The position numbers were made by a program, and so were the translations under genes. From NCBI RefSeq assembly GCF_023278045.1, contig NZ_CP056783.1, positions 2,699,501 to 2,763,500 of the forward strand: a stretch of DNA of 64,000 nt, written 5' to 3'. Under the pieces are notes generated by a model. It ran no database searches and was not told the origin of the DNA. It saw only the letters and a list, made by a program, of their open reading frames with translations. The stretch comes from Flavobacterium sp. K5-23. GTDB taxonomy: Bacteria; Bacteroidota; Bacteroidia; Flavobacteriales; Flavobacteriaceae. The number at the start of each line of letters is the position of its first letter. Positions within the stretch are counted from its first letter, which is position 1. This document shows, piece by piece, positions 16,131 to 26,046 of this stretch.

Positions 16131-17786
16131 TTATTCTGTAATGTCAAATCCGGAGACATAAAAATTTTTATTGATTACAAGTGTTGAATTAACATTCGGC
16201 ACTGCCATAATATTCCATTCTACACCAGGTTGTAACCATTTATCTTCTCCATTAACTTTTGCTATTAGTGGCATATCGAAACCTGTAACGCAATTTGTCC
16301 ATCTATAAAATAATGTTTTGTTTTTAAAATAATATTCTAACGTTGGAATCCTTGTATCTCTTAAATATTGATCAAAAAATGTTTTTAAATCCAGCCCAGC
16401 CTGTTCACTTAAATAATCTTCAATTTGTTTTGTGGTGACGGTTTGATGATAAAAAGTACTATTTAATCCTCTTAATATACTTCTCCATTTCTCGTCGTTA
16501 TTCACTATTTGGCGTAAGCTATGCAGCATATTAGCGCCTTTATAATACATATCGCTTGAGCCTTCATTATTTAGGTTATACTTCCCTATAATAGGAATAT
16601 CATTTTGTATATTTTTCCTAAGTCCTTTTACATAAGCATATCCAGCTTCCTTGCCATAGAAATATTCCAAAAAAAGACTTTCTGAATAATTTGTAAAACT
16701 CTCATGAATCCACATATCAGCAATATCTTTATACGTAATATTATTGGCAAACCATTCGTGACCCGATTCATGGATAATAATAAAATCAAATTTCAATCCC
16801 CAACCCGTATCACTCAAATCAGTACCGAGATAGCCGTTTTCATAACCATTACCATAAGTTATACTACTTTGATGTTCCATTCCTAAATACGGGGCTTCAA
16901 CGAGTTTGTAACAGTCTTCGTAAAAAGGATAAGGACCAAACCAATGCTCTAATGCTTTAAGCATGCGAGGCACTTCTTTGAATTGTTTTTTGGCTTTCGC
17001 CAAATTATCTCTTAAAACATAATAGTTACAGTCTAAATCTCCTTTTTCACCTTTGTATTTTTCCGAAAATGAAACATAATCCCCTATGTTTATATTGACT
17101 CCGTAATTATTTATTGGGTTGGATACATACCAGTTATAGGTTTTCGTTCCGTCTTTTAATTCTTTTACGCTTTGCAAACGACCATTGGACACATTTACGA
17201 GGTTTCCGGGAACATTTACACTGATTAGCATATTTTCCACCTCGTCATACATATGGTCTTTATTTGGCCACCATACACTAGCTCCTAAGCCTTGACAGCT
17301 AGAAGCAATAAATGGCTTTCCATTACCGTCTTTTTTCCATGTAATCCCTCCATCCCATGGTGGATTAACCGCGACTTTAGGTTTACCTCCGTAAAAAACA
17401 GTAAGTTCTCTTAAAGTTCCAATTTTCTGAAGAGAAGTCAATTCTACAAAAAATGCATTTCCATCTCTAGTGTATTTCAATTCCTTACCATCCTGTACTA
17501 CTTTATAGATTTGCATTGGATTTTGCAAATCGATCTGCATACGTTTGTCTTCAAGTAATACTTGATATCGAATAGTATTAGATCCTGTAATTGTACTGTC
17601 TGCAGGATTTACTTTTATATCTAAATGATAGGATTTAACATCCCACCAAGCTCTTTCTTTGGTAATGCTTCCACGTAATGTATCTTGCCTTGTAAAAGCA
17701 ACATCTGTTTTATCGAGAAGGCCTTGCCCCTTTAATCCATTCGATACTAATAAAACAAAACAAATAGTACTTAAATATTTCTTCAT
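16131..17786 (-). CDS. M1-family zinc metallopeptidase, exported
   Basis: The chosen ATG at 17784-17786 directly precedes a signal peptide (KKYLSTICFVLLVS); an upstream TTG would add three residues. The protein has 551 residues. It shows an N-terminal beta domain, a GMEHQ substrate-binding segment (about 302-306, equivalent to GAMEN), the zinc site HESGH (339-343) and the distal glutamate in MWIHESF (E362). It removes N-terminal amino acids from peptides, here in the periplasm or outside. It is shorter than classic aminopeptidase N because the C-terminal helical domain is missing. It lies 41 bases after the M17 peptidase gene. Confidence 0.9.
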   Translation of the reverse strand: MKKYLSTICFVLLVSNGLKGQGLLDKTDVAFTRQDTLRGSITKERAWWDVKSYHLDIKVNPADSTITGSNTIRYQVLLEDKRMQIDLQNPMQIYKVVQDGKELKYTRDGNAFFVELTSLQKIGTLRELTVFYGGKPKVAVNPPWDGGITWKKDGNGKPFIASSCQGLGASVWWPNKDHMYDEVENMLISVNVPGNLVNVSNGRLQSVKELKDGTKTYNWYVSNPINNYGVNINIGDYVSFSEKYKGEKGDLDCNYYVLRDNLAKAKKQFKEVPRMLKALEHWFGPYPFYEDCYKLVEAPYLGMEHQSSITYGNGYENGYLGTDLSDTGWGLKFDFIIIHESGHEWFANNITYKDIADMWIHESFTNYSESLFLEYFYGKEAGYAYVKGLRKNIQNDIPIIGKYNLNNEGSSDMYYKGANMLHSLRQIVNNDEKWRSILRGLNSTFYHQTVTTKQIEDYLSEQAGLDLKTFFDQYLRDTRIPTLEYYFKNKTLFYRWTNCVTGFDMPLIAKVNGEDKWLQPGVEWNIMAVPNVNSTLVINKNFYVSGFDITE

Positions 17787-17827
17787 GAATTTCAAAACTT
17801 TTACTCTTTAATTCTTAATCTATAGTA

Positions 17828-19258
17828 TTATAAATTTTCGATGAATTTAGTCAATAAATGAACGCCGTAAGCCGTTGCGTGTTTGCTTTTAGCAAATTCT
17901 CCATCTCCAAAAGCAACTCCTGCAATATCAAGATGTGCCCAAGCAGGATGTTCCTGCGTGAAGAACTCTAAAAATTTAGCGGCACTTATTGCACCAGCCA
18001 CTGGTTTTCCACTGTAATTTTTCACATCTGCGATATCGCTTTCTATATCTTGCTTGTAGGCATCCCAAAGCGGTAACGGCCATAAACGCTCGCCTACTGC
18101 ATCTCCGGCTTCCTGTAGTTTTTTTGAAACAGACTCGTTATTGGTAAATAAGGCTCCGCATTCATATCCAAAAGTTCCCACACTACTTCCCGTAAGTGTG
18201 GCAATGTCTACAATATACTCTGGTTTGTAGTTTTTTATTAAGTAAGACAAACCATCAGCCAAAATAAGACGGCCTTCCGCATCAGTATCAATGATTTCGA
18301 TTGAATGTCCGCTATAACTATAGATTACTTCACTTGGCATAAATGATTTATTATCAACCGAATTTTCGGCACAAGGAACGATTGCGGTTACTTTTACAGG
18401 TAACTTTAAATCGGCTATAAGCTGCATTACTCCTAAAACCGCTGCCGCACAAGCCATATCGCATTTCATCTGAACCATTCCGGACGTTTTAATATTAAGT
18501 CCTCCGGTATCAAATGTGATTCCTTTACCTACTAAACCCACGTGTTTTTGAACACCTACATTCTCCTCTGGAGTATATTTTAAAATTAAAAACTGTGGTT
18601 CGTTTTCACTTCCTTTACCCACGGCCAAAAATGCGCCTAATCCTTCAATTTCAGCAGCTTCATAACCAAGTACATCTACTTCAAAGCCATACTTTTCTCC
18701 ACGGTCTTGGGCCCAATTAGCAAGGAATTTTGGATTCACTTTATTTGGAGGTGAATCAACGAGATACAAAGTTTCAAGTTGGGCACGAGCAATTTTTATG
18801 GCTTTATCAATTGTGGGTGTAAAATCTTTTATAGATAGAATATCCAATTCAAACTCAGCTTTCAAAAAAGGATGGTCTTCTTTTTTCTTGAAATGCCCTA
18901 AATCATAAGTTCCTAAAAGCAAGCCTGAAACAGTAGCCTCGACTTGTTCTAAGCTGAATTCTTCTGGAATATGTAAAGCTACATTTTTGCCCAAATTCTC
19001 TTTTTGATTAGTGGAAATTCTGCGCGAAATTGTTTTTAATTCTTTATAATCAATAGTTTTACCCAGACCAATAAAAACATAAGTGTTTCCGTTTTTTTCT
19101 GACAAATAATGAGTGTCTTTTTTTCCATAGAAAACTTTAGATGAAATTTCTACATCTCCAAACTTAATGGGTATCAAATTTTTAGTACTTGTTTCGAAAA
19201 CAGGAATTAATATGGTTCCTGAAAAATTCTCTAAACTTGCTATATTTTTTGTTTTCAT
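17828..19258 (-). CDS. pepA: Leucyl aminopeptidase, M17 family
   Basis: This 476-residue cytosolic metallopeptidase hydrolyses N-terminal amino acids from peptides and uses two metal ions. Catalytic segments are VGKGITFDTGG (243-253), with the lysine and first metal aspartate, and DTDAEGRL (324-331), where the family signature has N at the first position and this protein has D. KCDMACAAAV and IATLTGS follow the family pattern. It is next to an M1 peptidase gene on the same strand, suggesting a peptide-use unit. A TAAATTTG promoter-like element lies about 100 bases upstream (19355-19362). Confidence 0.93.
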   Translation of the reverse strand: MKTKNIASLENFSGTILIPVFETSTKNLIPIKFGDVEISSKVFYGKKDTHYLSEKNGNTYVFIGLGKTIDYKELKTISRRISTNQKENLGKNVALHIPEEFSLEQVEATVSGLLLGTYDLGHFKKKEDHPFLKAEFELDILSIKDFTPTIDKAIKIARAQLETLYLVDSPPNKVNPKFLANWAQDRGEKYGFEVDVLGYEAAEIEGLGAFLAVGKGSENEPQFLILKYTPEENVGVQKHVGLVGKGITFDTGGLNIKTSGMVQMKCDMACAAAVLGVMQLIADLKLPVKVTAIVPCAENSVDNKSFMPSEVIYSYSGHSIEIIDTDAEGRLILADGLSYLIKNYKPEYIVDIATLTGSSVGTFGYECGALFTNNESVSKKLQEAGDAVGERLWPLPLWDAYKQDIESDIADVKNYSGKPVAGAISAAKFLEFFTQEHPAWAHLDIAGVAFGDGEFAKSKHATAYGVHLLTKFIENL

Positions 19259-19424
19259 TTTATTGTTTTAAGTTATGGGAAATGGTGTTACTCGAAGAAT
19301 AAAATACATTTTAAGAGTATATAAAAATCTATTTATGGTCACTTTTAACTATAACAAATTTACTGATTTTATATTTAGTAATTAATAGAAATTTGAATAG
19401 TCCTCATTCAATTATAAAGAAAAA

Positions 19425-19453
19425 CCCGATAGCTACATACAATAGCTATCGGG
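19425..19453 (-). terminator. Rho-independent terminator of the his operon
   Basis: A perfect 11-bp stem (CCCGATAGCTA with its complement) and 7-base loop is followed on the minus strand by TTTTTCTTT. It lies just after the hisIE stop. Confidence 0.9.
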
Positions 19454-19485
19454 CTTAAATAATAACATTAAATCAAAAGCAAAGT

Positions 19486-20085
19486 CTATTTCTGACGGCT
19501 TTTCAATACGTCAATTACATCATTAATTTGGAAACCCTTGGCTTGCAATAAAATAAGATAGTGAAAAAGTAAATCGGCACTTTCACTCAAGAACAAATCA
19601 TCGTTATCATCTTTAGCTTCAATCACCACTTCTATTGCTTCCTCTCCTACTTTCTGTGCAATTTTATTAATCCCCAGTTCAAAAAGTGAAGCCACGTAAC
19701 TCTTCTCTGAATCTGCATTTTCTCTTCTAGTTTTGATGGTGTCTTCCAAATTTGAAATAAATCCATAATCCAATTTGTTTTCAGTTCCCCAACAAGTGTC
19801 CGTTCCTTTGTGACAAGTAGGTCCATCCGGTTTTACCTGAATTAATAAGGTATCATCATCACAATCGTTTTTGATATCAATTAAATTCAAAAAATTACCG
19901 CTTTCTTCGCCTTTTGTCCAAAGTCTTTGTTTGGAACGGCTGTAAAAAGTTACTTTTTTGGTTTCTATCGTTTTTTGATAAGCCTCCGCATTCATATAAC
20001 CCAACATCAAAACCGTTTTGGTTTCGCTATCTTGAATAATGGCAGGAATTAATCCATCTGTGTTTTTTGAAAAATCTATGTTCAT
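19486..20085 (-). CDS. hisIE: Bifunctional phosphoribosyl-AMP cyclohydrolase / phosphoribosyl-ATP pyrophosphatase
   Basis: This 199-residue protein performs steps 2 and 3 of histidine synthesis. Residues 1-100 are the HisI part with MLGYMN, TFYSRSKQRLWTKGE and the metal-site cysteines and aspartates around CDDDTLL and GPTCHKGTDTC. Residues 110-199 are the HisE part with LGINKIAQKVGEEAIEVVIEA and the ESADLLFHYLILL helix. The two-domain fusion is the usual arrangement in Bacteroidota. It is the last gene of the operon, 49 bases after hisF, and is followed by a strong terminator. Confidence 0.95.
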   Translation of the reverse strand: MNIDFSKNTDGLIPAIIQDSETKTVLMLGYMNAEAYQKTIETKKVTFYSRSKQRLWTKGEESGNFLNLIDIKNDCDDDTLLIQVKPDGPTCHKGTDTCWGTENKLDYGFISNLEDTIKTRRENADSEKSYVASLFELGINKIAQKVGEEAIEVVIEAKDDNDDLFLSESADLLFHYLILLQAKGFQINDVIDVLKSRQK

Positions 20086-20134
20086 ATTTTTTTGTCTAAA
20101 GTTTTAAAGTCGAATGTCTTAAAGTCAAAATAAA

Positions 20135-20890
20135 TCAAATTCGTACCTCGATGTTATTATTCTTAAGTTCTTTTTTTAGTGTTTTTATTTCAATTTCCTT
20201 AAAGTGAAATACGCTTGCCGCCAAGGCTGCATCGGCTTTTCCTGATTTGAAACAATCTACAAAATGCTGAATGCTTCCAGCTCCTCCAGAAGCGATTATC
20301 GGGATATTTACTAAAGTTGATAATTTAGCCAAGGCTTCATATGCGAATCCGTTTTTAGTACCGTCATTATCCATCGAGGTAAAAAGTATTTCTCCCGCTC
20401 CTCTTTGCTCTACTTCTATTGCCCAGTCAAATAAGTTAAATTCGGTTGGGACTTTTCCGCCTACCAAATGCACGATCCATTTTCCTTCAATTTGTTTGGC
20501 ATCAATCGCTACAACCACGCATTGGCTTCCGAATTTTTGTGCCAAATCATTTATCAATTGCGGGTTTTTAACAGCCGATGAATTAATGGAAACTTTATCG
20601 GCTCCATTTTGCAATAAAATTTCAACATCTTCAACTGAGGATATTCCGCCACCTACTGTAAACGGAATATTGATAGTAGAAGCTACTTTTCTAACCAAAT
20701 CAACCAACGTTTTTCGTCGCTCTTCCGTTGCCGAAATATCTAGAAACACCAGTTCGTCAGCACCTTCATCCGAATAGATTTTGGCCAATTCAACAGGATC
20801 TCCTGCATCACGTAAATCAACAAAATTGACGCCTTTTACCGTTCTTCCGTTTTTAATGTCTAAGCAGGGAATTATTCTTTTTGTCAGCAT
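20135..20890 (-). CDS. hisF: Imidazole glycerol phosphate synthase, cyclase subunit
   Basis: This 251-residue TIM barrel pairs with HisH to make imidazole glycerol phosphate and AICAR from PRFAR and ammonia. It has the expected catalytic aspartate in [10 protein letters not shown] (D11) and the second in [12 protein letters not shown] (about D130), plus the phosphate-binding GGG in PFTVGGGIS and ASGGAG. The start ATG at 20888-20890 gives the usual N-terminus [11 protein letters not shown]. The spacer before it contains a 28-base palindrome that also holds the hisA stop. Confidence 0.96.
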   Translation of the reverse strand: MLTKRIIPCLDIKNGRTVKGVNFVDLRDAGDPVELAKIYSDEGADELVFLDISATEERRKTLVDLVRKVASTINIPFTVGGGISSVEDVEILLQNGADKVSINSSAVKNPQLINDLAQKFGSQCVVVAIDAKQIEGKWIVHLVGGKVPTEFNLFDWAIEVEQRGAGEILFTSMDNDGTKNGFAYEALAKLSTLVNIPIIASGGAGSIQHFVDCFKSGKADAALAASVFHFKEIEIKTLKKELKNNNIEVRI

Positions 20891-20906
20891 TTTTTATTGT
20901 TATTAG

Positions 20907-20934
20907 GTAGAGACGCGATTAATCGCGTCTCTAC
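20907..20934. repeat. Perfect 28-base palindrome in the hisA-hisF spacer
   Basis: Two 14-base halves (GTAGAGACGCGATT and its complement) meet without a loop. The right end contains the hisA stop codon (20931-20933). The sequence resembles a palindrome dispersed in some Flavobacterium genomes (from memory, not checked). Confidence 0.8.
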
Positions 20935-21668
20935 AATATATATTGTTCTAACTGTTTCAACGAAATTCGCCCTTCGTAAATCGCTTTTCCGATTATGGTT
21001 CCTTCACAACCTAGTTCAGCCAGTTTTGGTAATTCGTCGAATGTGGAAATTCCGCCTGAAGCTATTAATTTAATCTCGGCTCCGCTCGATTTGACATTGC
21101 ATTGCTTTAAAATTTTAGCATACAAATCAAAACTTGGACCTTCCAGCATTCCGTCTTTGGCAATGTCAGTACAAATGACATACTGAATTCCTTTATCTTG
21201 GTAGTTTTGTATAAACGGCACTAAATCTTCATCAGACTCTTCTAACCAACCCGATATAGCCACTTTTTCATTGTTAGCGTCTGCTCCAAGAATGATTTTA
21301 TCGGCACCATATTCGGCAATCCATTTTTCGAATACTTCCCTGTTTTTTACAGCAATACTACCGCCAGTTATTTGGTTTGCTCCACTTTCAAAAGCGATTC
21401 GTAAATCATTATCCGATTTCAATCCCCCTCCAAAATCAATTTTTAATTTGGTTTGAGTAGCAATTTGTTCCAATATTTTATAATTTACAATTTTGCTCGA
21501 TTTGGCTCCGTCTAAATCAACTAAATGTAAATATTCTATTCCGTGTGCTTCAAATGATTTCGCCACTTCAAGCGGATTTTCATTGTATATAATTTTGGTA
21601 TTGTAATCGCCTTTGGATAAACGAACACATTTTCCGTCGATGATGTCTATTGCTGGTATAATTCGCAT
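20931..21668 (-). CDS. hisA: ProFAR isomerase (phosphoribosylformimino-AICAR-P isomerase)
   Basis: The ATG at 21666-21668 gives the family N-terminus [13 protein letters not shown]; an in-frame TTG four codons earlier is less likely. The 245-residue TIM barrel isomerises ProFAR to PRFAR, step 4 of histidine synthesis. It has the catalytic aspartate in PAIDI (D8) and the second in [10 protein letters not shown] (about D130), and phosphate-binding DFGGGLK and ASGGIS. The gene begins 14 bases after hisH. Its stop codon lies within a 28-base palindrome. Confidence 0.95.
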   Translation of the reverse strand: MRIIPAIDIIDGKCVRLSKGDYNTKIIYNENPLEVAKSFEAHGIEYLHLVDLDGAKSSKIVNYKILEQIATQTKLKIDFGGGLKSDNDLRIAFESGANQITGGSIAVKNREVFEKWIAEYGADKIILGADANNEKVAISGWLEESDEDLVPFIQNYQDKGIQYVICTDIAKDGMLEGPSFDLYAKILKQCNVKSSGAEIKLIASGGISTFDELPKLAELGCEGTIIGKAIYEGRISLKQLEQYIL

Positions 21669-21682
21669 AATTTGTTTCAAGT

Positions 21683-22270
21683 TTAAAGTTTCAAGTTCAA
21701 AAAATTCCCTAGAATTTTCTCCCCTACATCACCACTTTTTTCTGGGTGAAATTGGGTTCCGTAAAAATTGTCTTTTTGTAATGCCGAGGCGTATTCTACT
21801 TCATAATTAGTTGTAGCGATAGCTTCTACACAAATAGGTGCATAAAAACTATGTACTAAATACATATATTCGTTTTCAGCGATTCCTTTAAACAAAGGCG
21901 ATTTAAGATTGTAAATTTGGTTCCAACCCATTTGTGGCACTTTTACTTTTGGAGTGAATTTTATCACATCTACATCAAAAATTCCCAACCCTTTTGTATC
22001 TCCTTCTTCAGATTTGTTGCACATCAATTGCATTCCGAGGCAAATTCCCAAAACAGGTTCCGTCAATGTTGGAATCAAAGTGTCTAAACCGCTTTCTAAA
22101 AGCATTTTCATTGCCGAACTAGCTTCACCTACACCCGGAAAAATCACTTTATCGGCTACTTTAATCTCCTCAGGATTATTACTCAAAACCGCTTTGAACC
22201 CCAATCTTTCGATGGCAAACATAATGCTCTGAATATTTCCTGCTCCGTAATTTATGATTACTATTTTCAT
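21683..22270 (-). CDS. hisH: Imidazole glycerol phosphate synthase, glutamine amidotransferase subunit
   Basis: This 195-residue class I amidotransferase releases ammonia from glutamine for HisF. The nucleophile cysteine is in [12 protein letters not shown] (about C77), and the His/Glu pair is in [11 protein letters not shown] (about H178/E180). The oxyanion-strand pattern NYGAGN near the N-terminus and [10 protein letters not shown] also match. It lies between hisB and hisA in the operon. Confidence 0.95.
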   Translation of the reverse strand: MKIVIINYGAGNIQSIMFAIERLGFKAVLSNNPEEIKVADKVIFPGVGEASSAMKMLLESGLDTLIPTLTEPVLGICLGMQLMCNKSEEGDTKGLGIFDVDVIKFTPKVKVPQMGWNQIYNLKSPLFKGIAENEYMYLVHSFYAPICVEAIATTNYEVEYASALQKDNFYGTQFHPEKSGDVGEKILGNFLNLKL

Positions 22271-22368
22271 TTATTTAGTCTTAATGTTGTAAAGTCGAAA
22301 GTCATAAAGCCCGATGTAAACCCATTTTAGGGACATTTTAACTTTAAGACTTTTGACCTTATGACTTA

Positions 22369-23505
22369 TTAAAGCATCCCTTTCGTACTTGGCAATATCA
22401 TTTTTTCGGTATCGCGTTTTACGGCTACTTTTATTGCTTTGGCAAAAGCCTTAAAAATAGCTTCAATCTTGTGGTGCTCGTTTTGTCCTTCGGCTTTGAT
22501 GTTGATGTTGGCTTTAGCCCCATCCGAGAATGATTTAAAAAAATGCAAGAACATCTCCGTTGGCATCTTTCCTACCATTTCCCGTTTGAATTCGGTTTCC
22601 CAAACCAACCAGTTTCTACCTCCAAAATCAATCGCCACTTGCGCTAAGCAATCGTCCATTGGCAAACAAAAACCATAACGCTCAATCCCTAATTTGTTCC
22701 CTAGTGCTTTCGCAAAAACTTCTCCAAGAGCTATCGCTGTATCTTCAATTGTATGGTGCTCATCCACTTCTAAATCTCCTTTAACAAGAATTTCTAAGTC
22801 CATTTGTCCGTGACGCGCAATTTGGTCTAGCATATGGTCAAAAAAGGCAATTCCGGTTTCTATTTTGCTTTTTCCAGTTCCGTCAAGATTCAAATTAATA
22901 TAAATATCCGTTTCGTTTGTTTTTCTAGATATCGTAGCCGAACGCTCTTCTAGTTTTAAAAACTCATATATTTCTTTCCAATCAGTTGTTTGTAATGCAA
23001 TAACCGAATTTAATTCCTCTCTCTTAGAAGCTACTTCTGTACTTCCTAATCCTTCATCGGTATTGATAAAAATAGCTTTAGAACCCAAGTTTTTTGCCAG
23101 TTCCACGTCTGTCAGACGATCTCCTAGTACAAATGAATTCTCTAAATCATAAGATGGATTATTCAGGTATTGAGTAAGCAAACCAGTTCTGGGTTTTCTT
23201 GTAACTGCATTTTCATGTGGAAATGTTTTGTCAATAAATACTGCTTCAAAACGAACATTTTCATTTTCGAAAGCCTTCATAATGAAATTTTGTATTGGCC
23301 AAAAATTAGATTCTGGATGTGCATCCGTTCCTAAACCATCCTGATTAGTTACCATAACCAATTCATAATCTAATTCCGTTGCGATTTTACCCAAATATTG
23401 AAAGGCTTTTGGATAAAATTCTAATTTTTCAAAACTGTCTAATTGATAATTTTCTGGTTCCAAAACCATAGTTCCATCACGATCAATAAATAGTATTTTT
23501 TTCAT
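22369..23505 (-). CDS. hisB: Bifunctional histidinol-phosphatase / imidazoleglycerol-phosphate dehydratase
   Basis: This 378-residue fusion carries out two steps of histidine synthesis. Residues 1-170 are a HAD phosphatase with FIDRDGTM (D8 nucleophile, D10), MVTNQDGLG and [13 protein letters not shown]. Residues 190-378 are the dehydratase with [17 protein letters not shown] and [16 protein letters not shown], the histidine-rich metal sites, and [20 protein letters not shown] near the end. The fused form occurs in enteric bacteria and many Bacteroidota. It lies 17 bases after hisC. Confidence 0.96.
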   Translation of the reverse strand: MKKILFIDRDGTMVLEPENYQLDSFEKLEFYPKAFQYLGKIATELDYELVMVTNQDGLGTDAHPESNFWPIQNFIMKAFENENVRFEAVFIDKTFPHENAVTRKPRTGLLTQYLNNPSYDLENSFVLGDRLTDVELAKNLGSKAIFINTDEGLGSTEVASKREELNSVIALQTTDWKEIYEFLKLEERSATISRKTNETDIYINLNLDGTGKSKIETGIAFFDHMLDQIARHGQMDLEILVKGDLEVDEHHTIEDTAIALGEVFAKALGNKLGIERYGFCLPMDDCLAQVAIDFGGRNWLVWETEFKREMVGKMPTEMFLHFFKSFSDGAKANINIKAEGQNEHHKIEAIFKAFAKAIKVAVKRDTEKMILPSTKGML

Positions 23506-23522
23506 TTTTTTATATTTTAATA

Positions 23523-24578
23523 CTATGCATTTAAGCTTTGTAATGCATCAATTAATTTTAAGTTTTCCTCGGCAGTTCCAATTGTTAATCGCAAACAATT
23601 TTCACATAAAGGCTGTGTTGTTCTATTCCTGATAACAATTCCTTTGGCAATTAATTCATTGTATCTTTTATTGGCATCATCTACTTTTATCAATATAAAA
23701 TTGGCTTCGGTAGGATAAATTTTAGATACAAATTTAACTTCATTTAATACTTTAAGTAAATCGTCTCTTTGTATTATAATCGAATCAATTTCAAGTTGGA
23801 TTTTTTCTTTATTCGCAAGTCTTTCCAAAGCTCTTTGTTGAGTCAGTTCATTAACATTATAAGGCGGTTTAATTTTATTTAAAACCGAAATTACTTGACT
23901 GGAAGCATAACAAATTCCCAATCGAATACCTGCTAAACCATAAGCTTTCGATAAGGTTTGTGTGATTACCAAATTAGGATACTCATCTAATTCATTAATC
24001 CAACTTTGCTTTTTTGAGAAATCAATATAGGCTTCATCAATAACAACTAAACCATTGAAATTTTGTAATAAAGTAACAACACTTGAATCAGAAAACGAAT
24101 TTCCTGTTGGATTATTTGGCGAACATAAAAAGATCATTTTAGTATTGGAATCTACTGCATCTAAAATAGCATTTATATCAGGTTGGAATTCTTTAGAAAG
24201 TAAAACTTCTTTATTTTCAACTGCATTGATATTAGCCAAAACACCATACATTCCGTACGTTGGAGGCAAAGTTATAACGTTATCAACTTTAGGTTCGCAA
24301 AAAGCTCTAAATAGCAAATCCAAAACTTCATCACTTCCGTTTCCTAATAAAACTTGGTCTGTTTTAAGGTTTCTTTGTTTTGCCAAAACTGCTTTTACAC
24401 TGCTTTGTTGTGGATCAGGATAACGATTTACCCCATTATCGTAAGGATTTTCATTGGCATCCAAAAAAATCATTTCAGCCGTATCGAAACCTTCAAATTC
24501 ATCTCTAGCAGAAGAATAAGGTTTCATTACCTTCACGTTCTCACGAACTAAATTATTTATATCGAAATTATTTTTCAT
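23523..24578 (-). CDS. hisC: Histidinol-phosphate aminotransferase
   Basis: This 351-residue PLP enzyme (fold type I) makes histidinol phosphate from imidazole-acetol phosphate and glutamate. Seen are [12 protein letters not shown] near the N-terminus, [33 protein letters not shown] and the PLP lysine in [16 protein letters not shown] (about K210). Its length is usual for the family. It lies 82 bases after hisD and 17 bases before hisB. Confidence 0.95.
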   Translation of the reverse strand: MKNNFDINNLVRENVKVMKPYSSARDEFEGFDTAEMIFLDANENPYDNGVNRYPDPQQSSVKAVLAKQRNLKTDQVLLGNGSDEVLDLLFRAFCEPKVDNVITLPPTYGMYGVLANINAVENKEVLLSKEFQPDINAILDAVDSNTKMIFLCSPNNPTGNSFSDSSVVTLLQNFNGLVVIDEAYIDFSKKQSWINELDEYPNLVITQTLSKAYGLAGIRLGICYASSQVISVLNKIKPPYNVNELTQQRALERLANKEKIQLEIDSIIIQRDDLLKVLNEVKFVSKIYPTEANFILIKVDDANKRYNELIAKGIVIRNRTTQPLCENCLRLTIGTAEENLKLIDALQSLNA

Positions 24579-24660
24579 TTTTAAATTTTAAAAAAGAATA
24601 AAGAAAATAGAGTAAAGAGAATGGACTCCACTGAAATAACGTCTTTCTATATTCTATGTT

Positions 24661-25965
24661 CTATTTTCTATTCTCTAAATCTTCTTCTATTTGTGCTAAT
24701 CTCAACGTAACCGCATTTTTGTGAGCTTGTAATCCTTCAGCTTCAGCCATAATTTCTATAGCTTTTCCTATATTCTGAATTCCTTTTTTGGATATTTTTT
24801 GAAAAGTCATTGATTTGGTAAAACTATCCAGGTTCACGCCGCTATAATTCTTCGCATATCCATTTGTAGGCAAGGTATGATTTGTCCCAGAAGCATAATC
24901 TCCTGCACTTTCAGGTGTGTAATTCCCTATGAAAACCGAACCTGCATTTTCAATTCCGTCAATGTAAAGATCATCGGCTGCTGTACAGATTATAAAATGT
25001 TCCGGTCCATATTCATTGATTAATTCCAAAGCAATAGTGTCATTTTCGACATAAATCAACTTAGAATTTGCAATGGCTTTTTCAGCAATTGCTTTTCTTG
25101 GCAAAACATCTATTTGTATTTGAATTTCAGTCTCAACAGCATCAATTAATTCTTTTGAAGTCGAAACTAATATTACCTGACTGTCCGTTCCGTGTTCTGC
25201 TTGCGATAACAAATCAGATGCTACAAAAGCGGGGATAGCAGTATCATCTGCGACCACTAATAATTCAGAAGGTCCAGCAGGCATATCAATAGCAACACCA
25301 TATTGTGTTGCCAATTGTTTAGCCACGGTTACAAACTGATTTCCAGGACCAAATATTTTATACACTTTCGGAACCGTTTCCGTTCCAAAGGTCAAAGCAG
25401 CAATAGCCTGAATCCCTCCCATTTTCAAAATTTTGGTAACCCCACATAAATTAGCGGCATATAAAATGGCAGGATTTATTTTTCCGCTTTTATCCGGTGG
25501 TGAACATAATATAATTTCGCTACAACCAGCAATATTAGCGGGAACTGCTAGCATCAAAACTGTAGAAAATAAAGGAGCTGTTCCTCCAGGAATGTATAAG
25601 CCTATTTTTTGAATGGGTCTTTTTTCTTGCCAACAATTTACGCCTTCTACCGTTTCTACTTCTACTTTGGCCGTTTTTTGAGCAGTATGAAATTTTTCAA
25701 TATTTCCCTTGGCCAATTGTATAGCACTTTTCAATTCATCAGAAACGGATTCAATTGCTTGGTTTATTTCTGCTTCACTGACTTCTTGATTCACTAAAGT
25801 AACACCATCAAATAACGAAGTATATTTTGCAACAGCATCATCTCCTTTTTTCTGAACTTCTTTAAATATTTCTTTTACGGTAAGCTCTATATCGTCTATC
25901 GTTTTGGTTGGCCTTTCCAAAATTGATGACCAAGTTTCGGGTTTTGGGTTGTATATTTTAATCAT
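24661..25965 (-). CDS. hisD: Histidinol dehydrogenase
   Basis: This 434-residue zinc enzyme oxidises histidinol to histidine in two NAD-dependent steps. Features are YIPGGTAPLFSTVLML, GIQAIAALTFGT, VFGPGN-like KIFGPGNQFVTVAKQ, MPAGPSELLV, the zinc-site region LLSQAEHGTDSQ and NEYGPEHFI, and the C-terminal SAGDYASGTNHTLPTNGYA. The N-terminus has the usual helical arm. The spacer after it (about 24590-24660) is made of short AT-rich repeats. Confidence 0.96.
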   Translation of the reverse strand: MIKIYNPKPETWSSILERPTKTIDDIELTVKEIFKEVQKKGDDAVAKYTSLFDGVTLVNQEVSEAEINQAIESVSDELKSAIQLAKGNIEKFHTAQKTAKVEVETVEGVNCWQEKRPIQKIGLYIPGGTAPLFSTVLMLAVPANIAGCSEIILCSPPDKSGKINPAILYAANLCGVTKILKMGGIQAIAALTFGTETVPKVYKIFGPGNQFVTVAKQLATQYGVAIDMPAGPSELLVVADDTAIPAFVASDLLSQAEHGTDSQVILVSTSKELIDAVETEIQIQIDVLPRKAIAEKAIANSKLIYVENDTIALELINEYGPEHFIICTAADDLYIDGIENAGSVFIGNYTPESAGDYASGTNHTLPTNGYAKNYSGVNLDSFTKSMTFQKISKKGIQNIGKAIEIMAEAEGLQAHKNAVTLRLAQIEEDLENRK

Positions 25966-26046
25966 TTTTGTTTTAATTTAAAGATTCAAAAATTAAAAGA
26001 TTGAAAAATATTTCAATTACTAATTTATGACATTTAGAAATAGAAT

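Noticed and set aside
20271..20777. A 168-codon plus-strand ORF inside hisF
   Set aside because: It is antisense to a fully conserved gene and has no family features.
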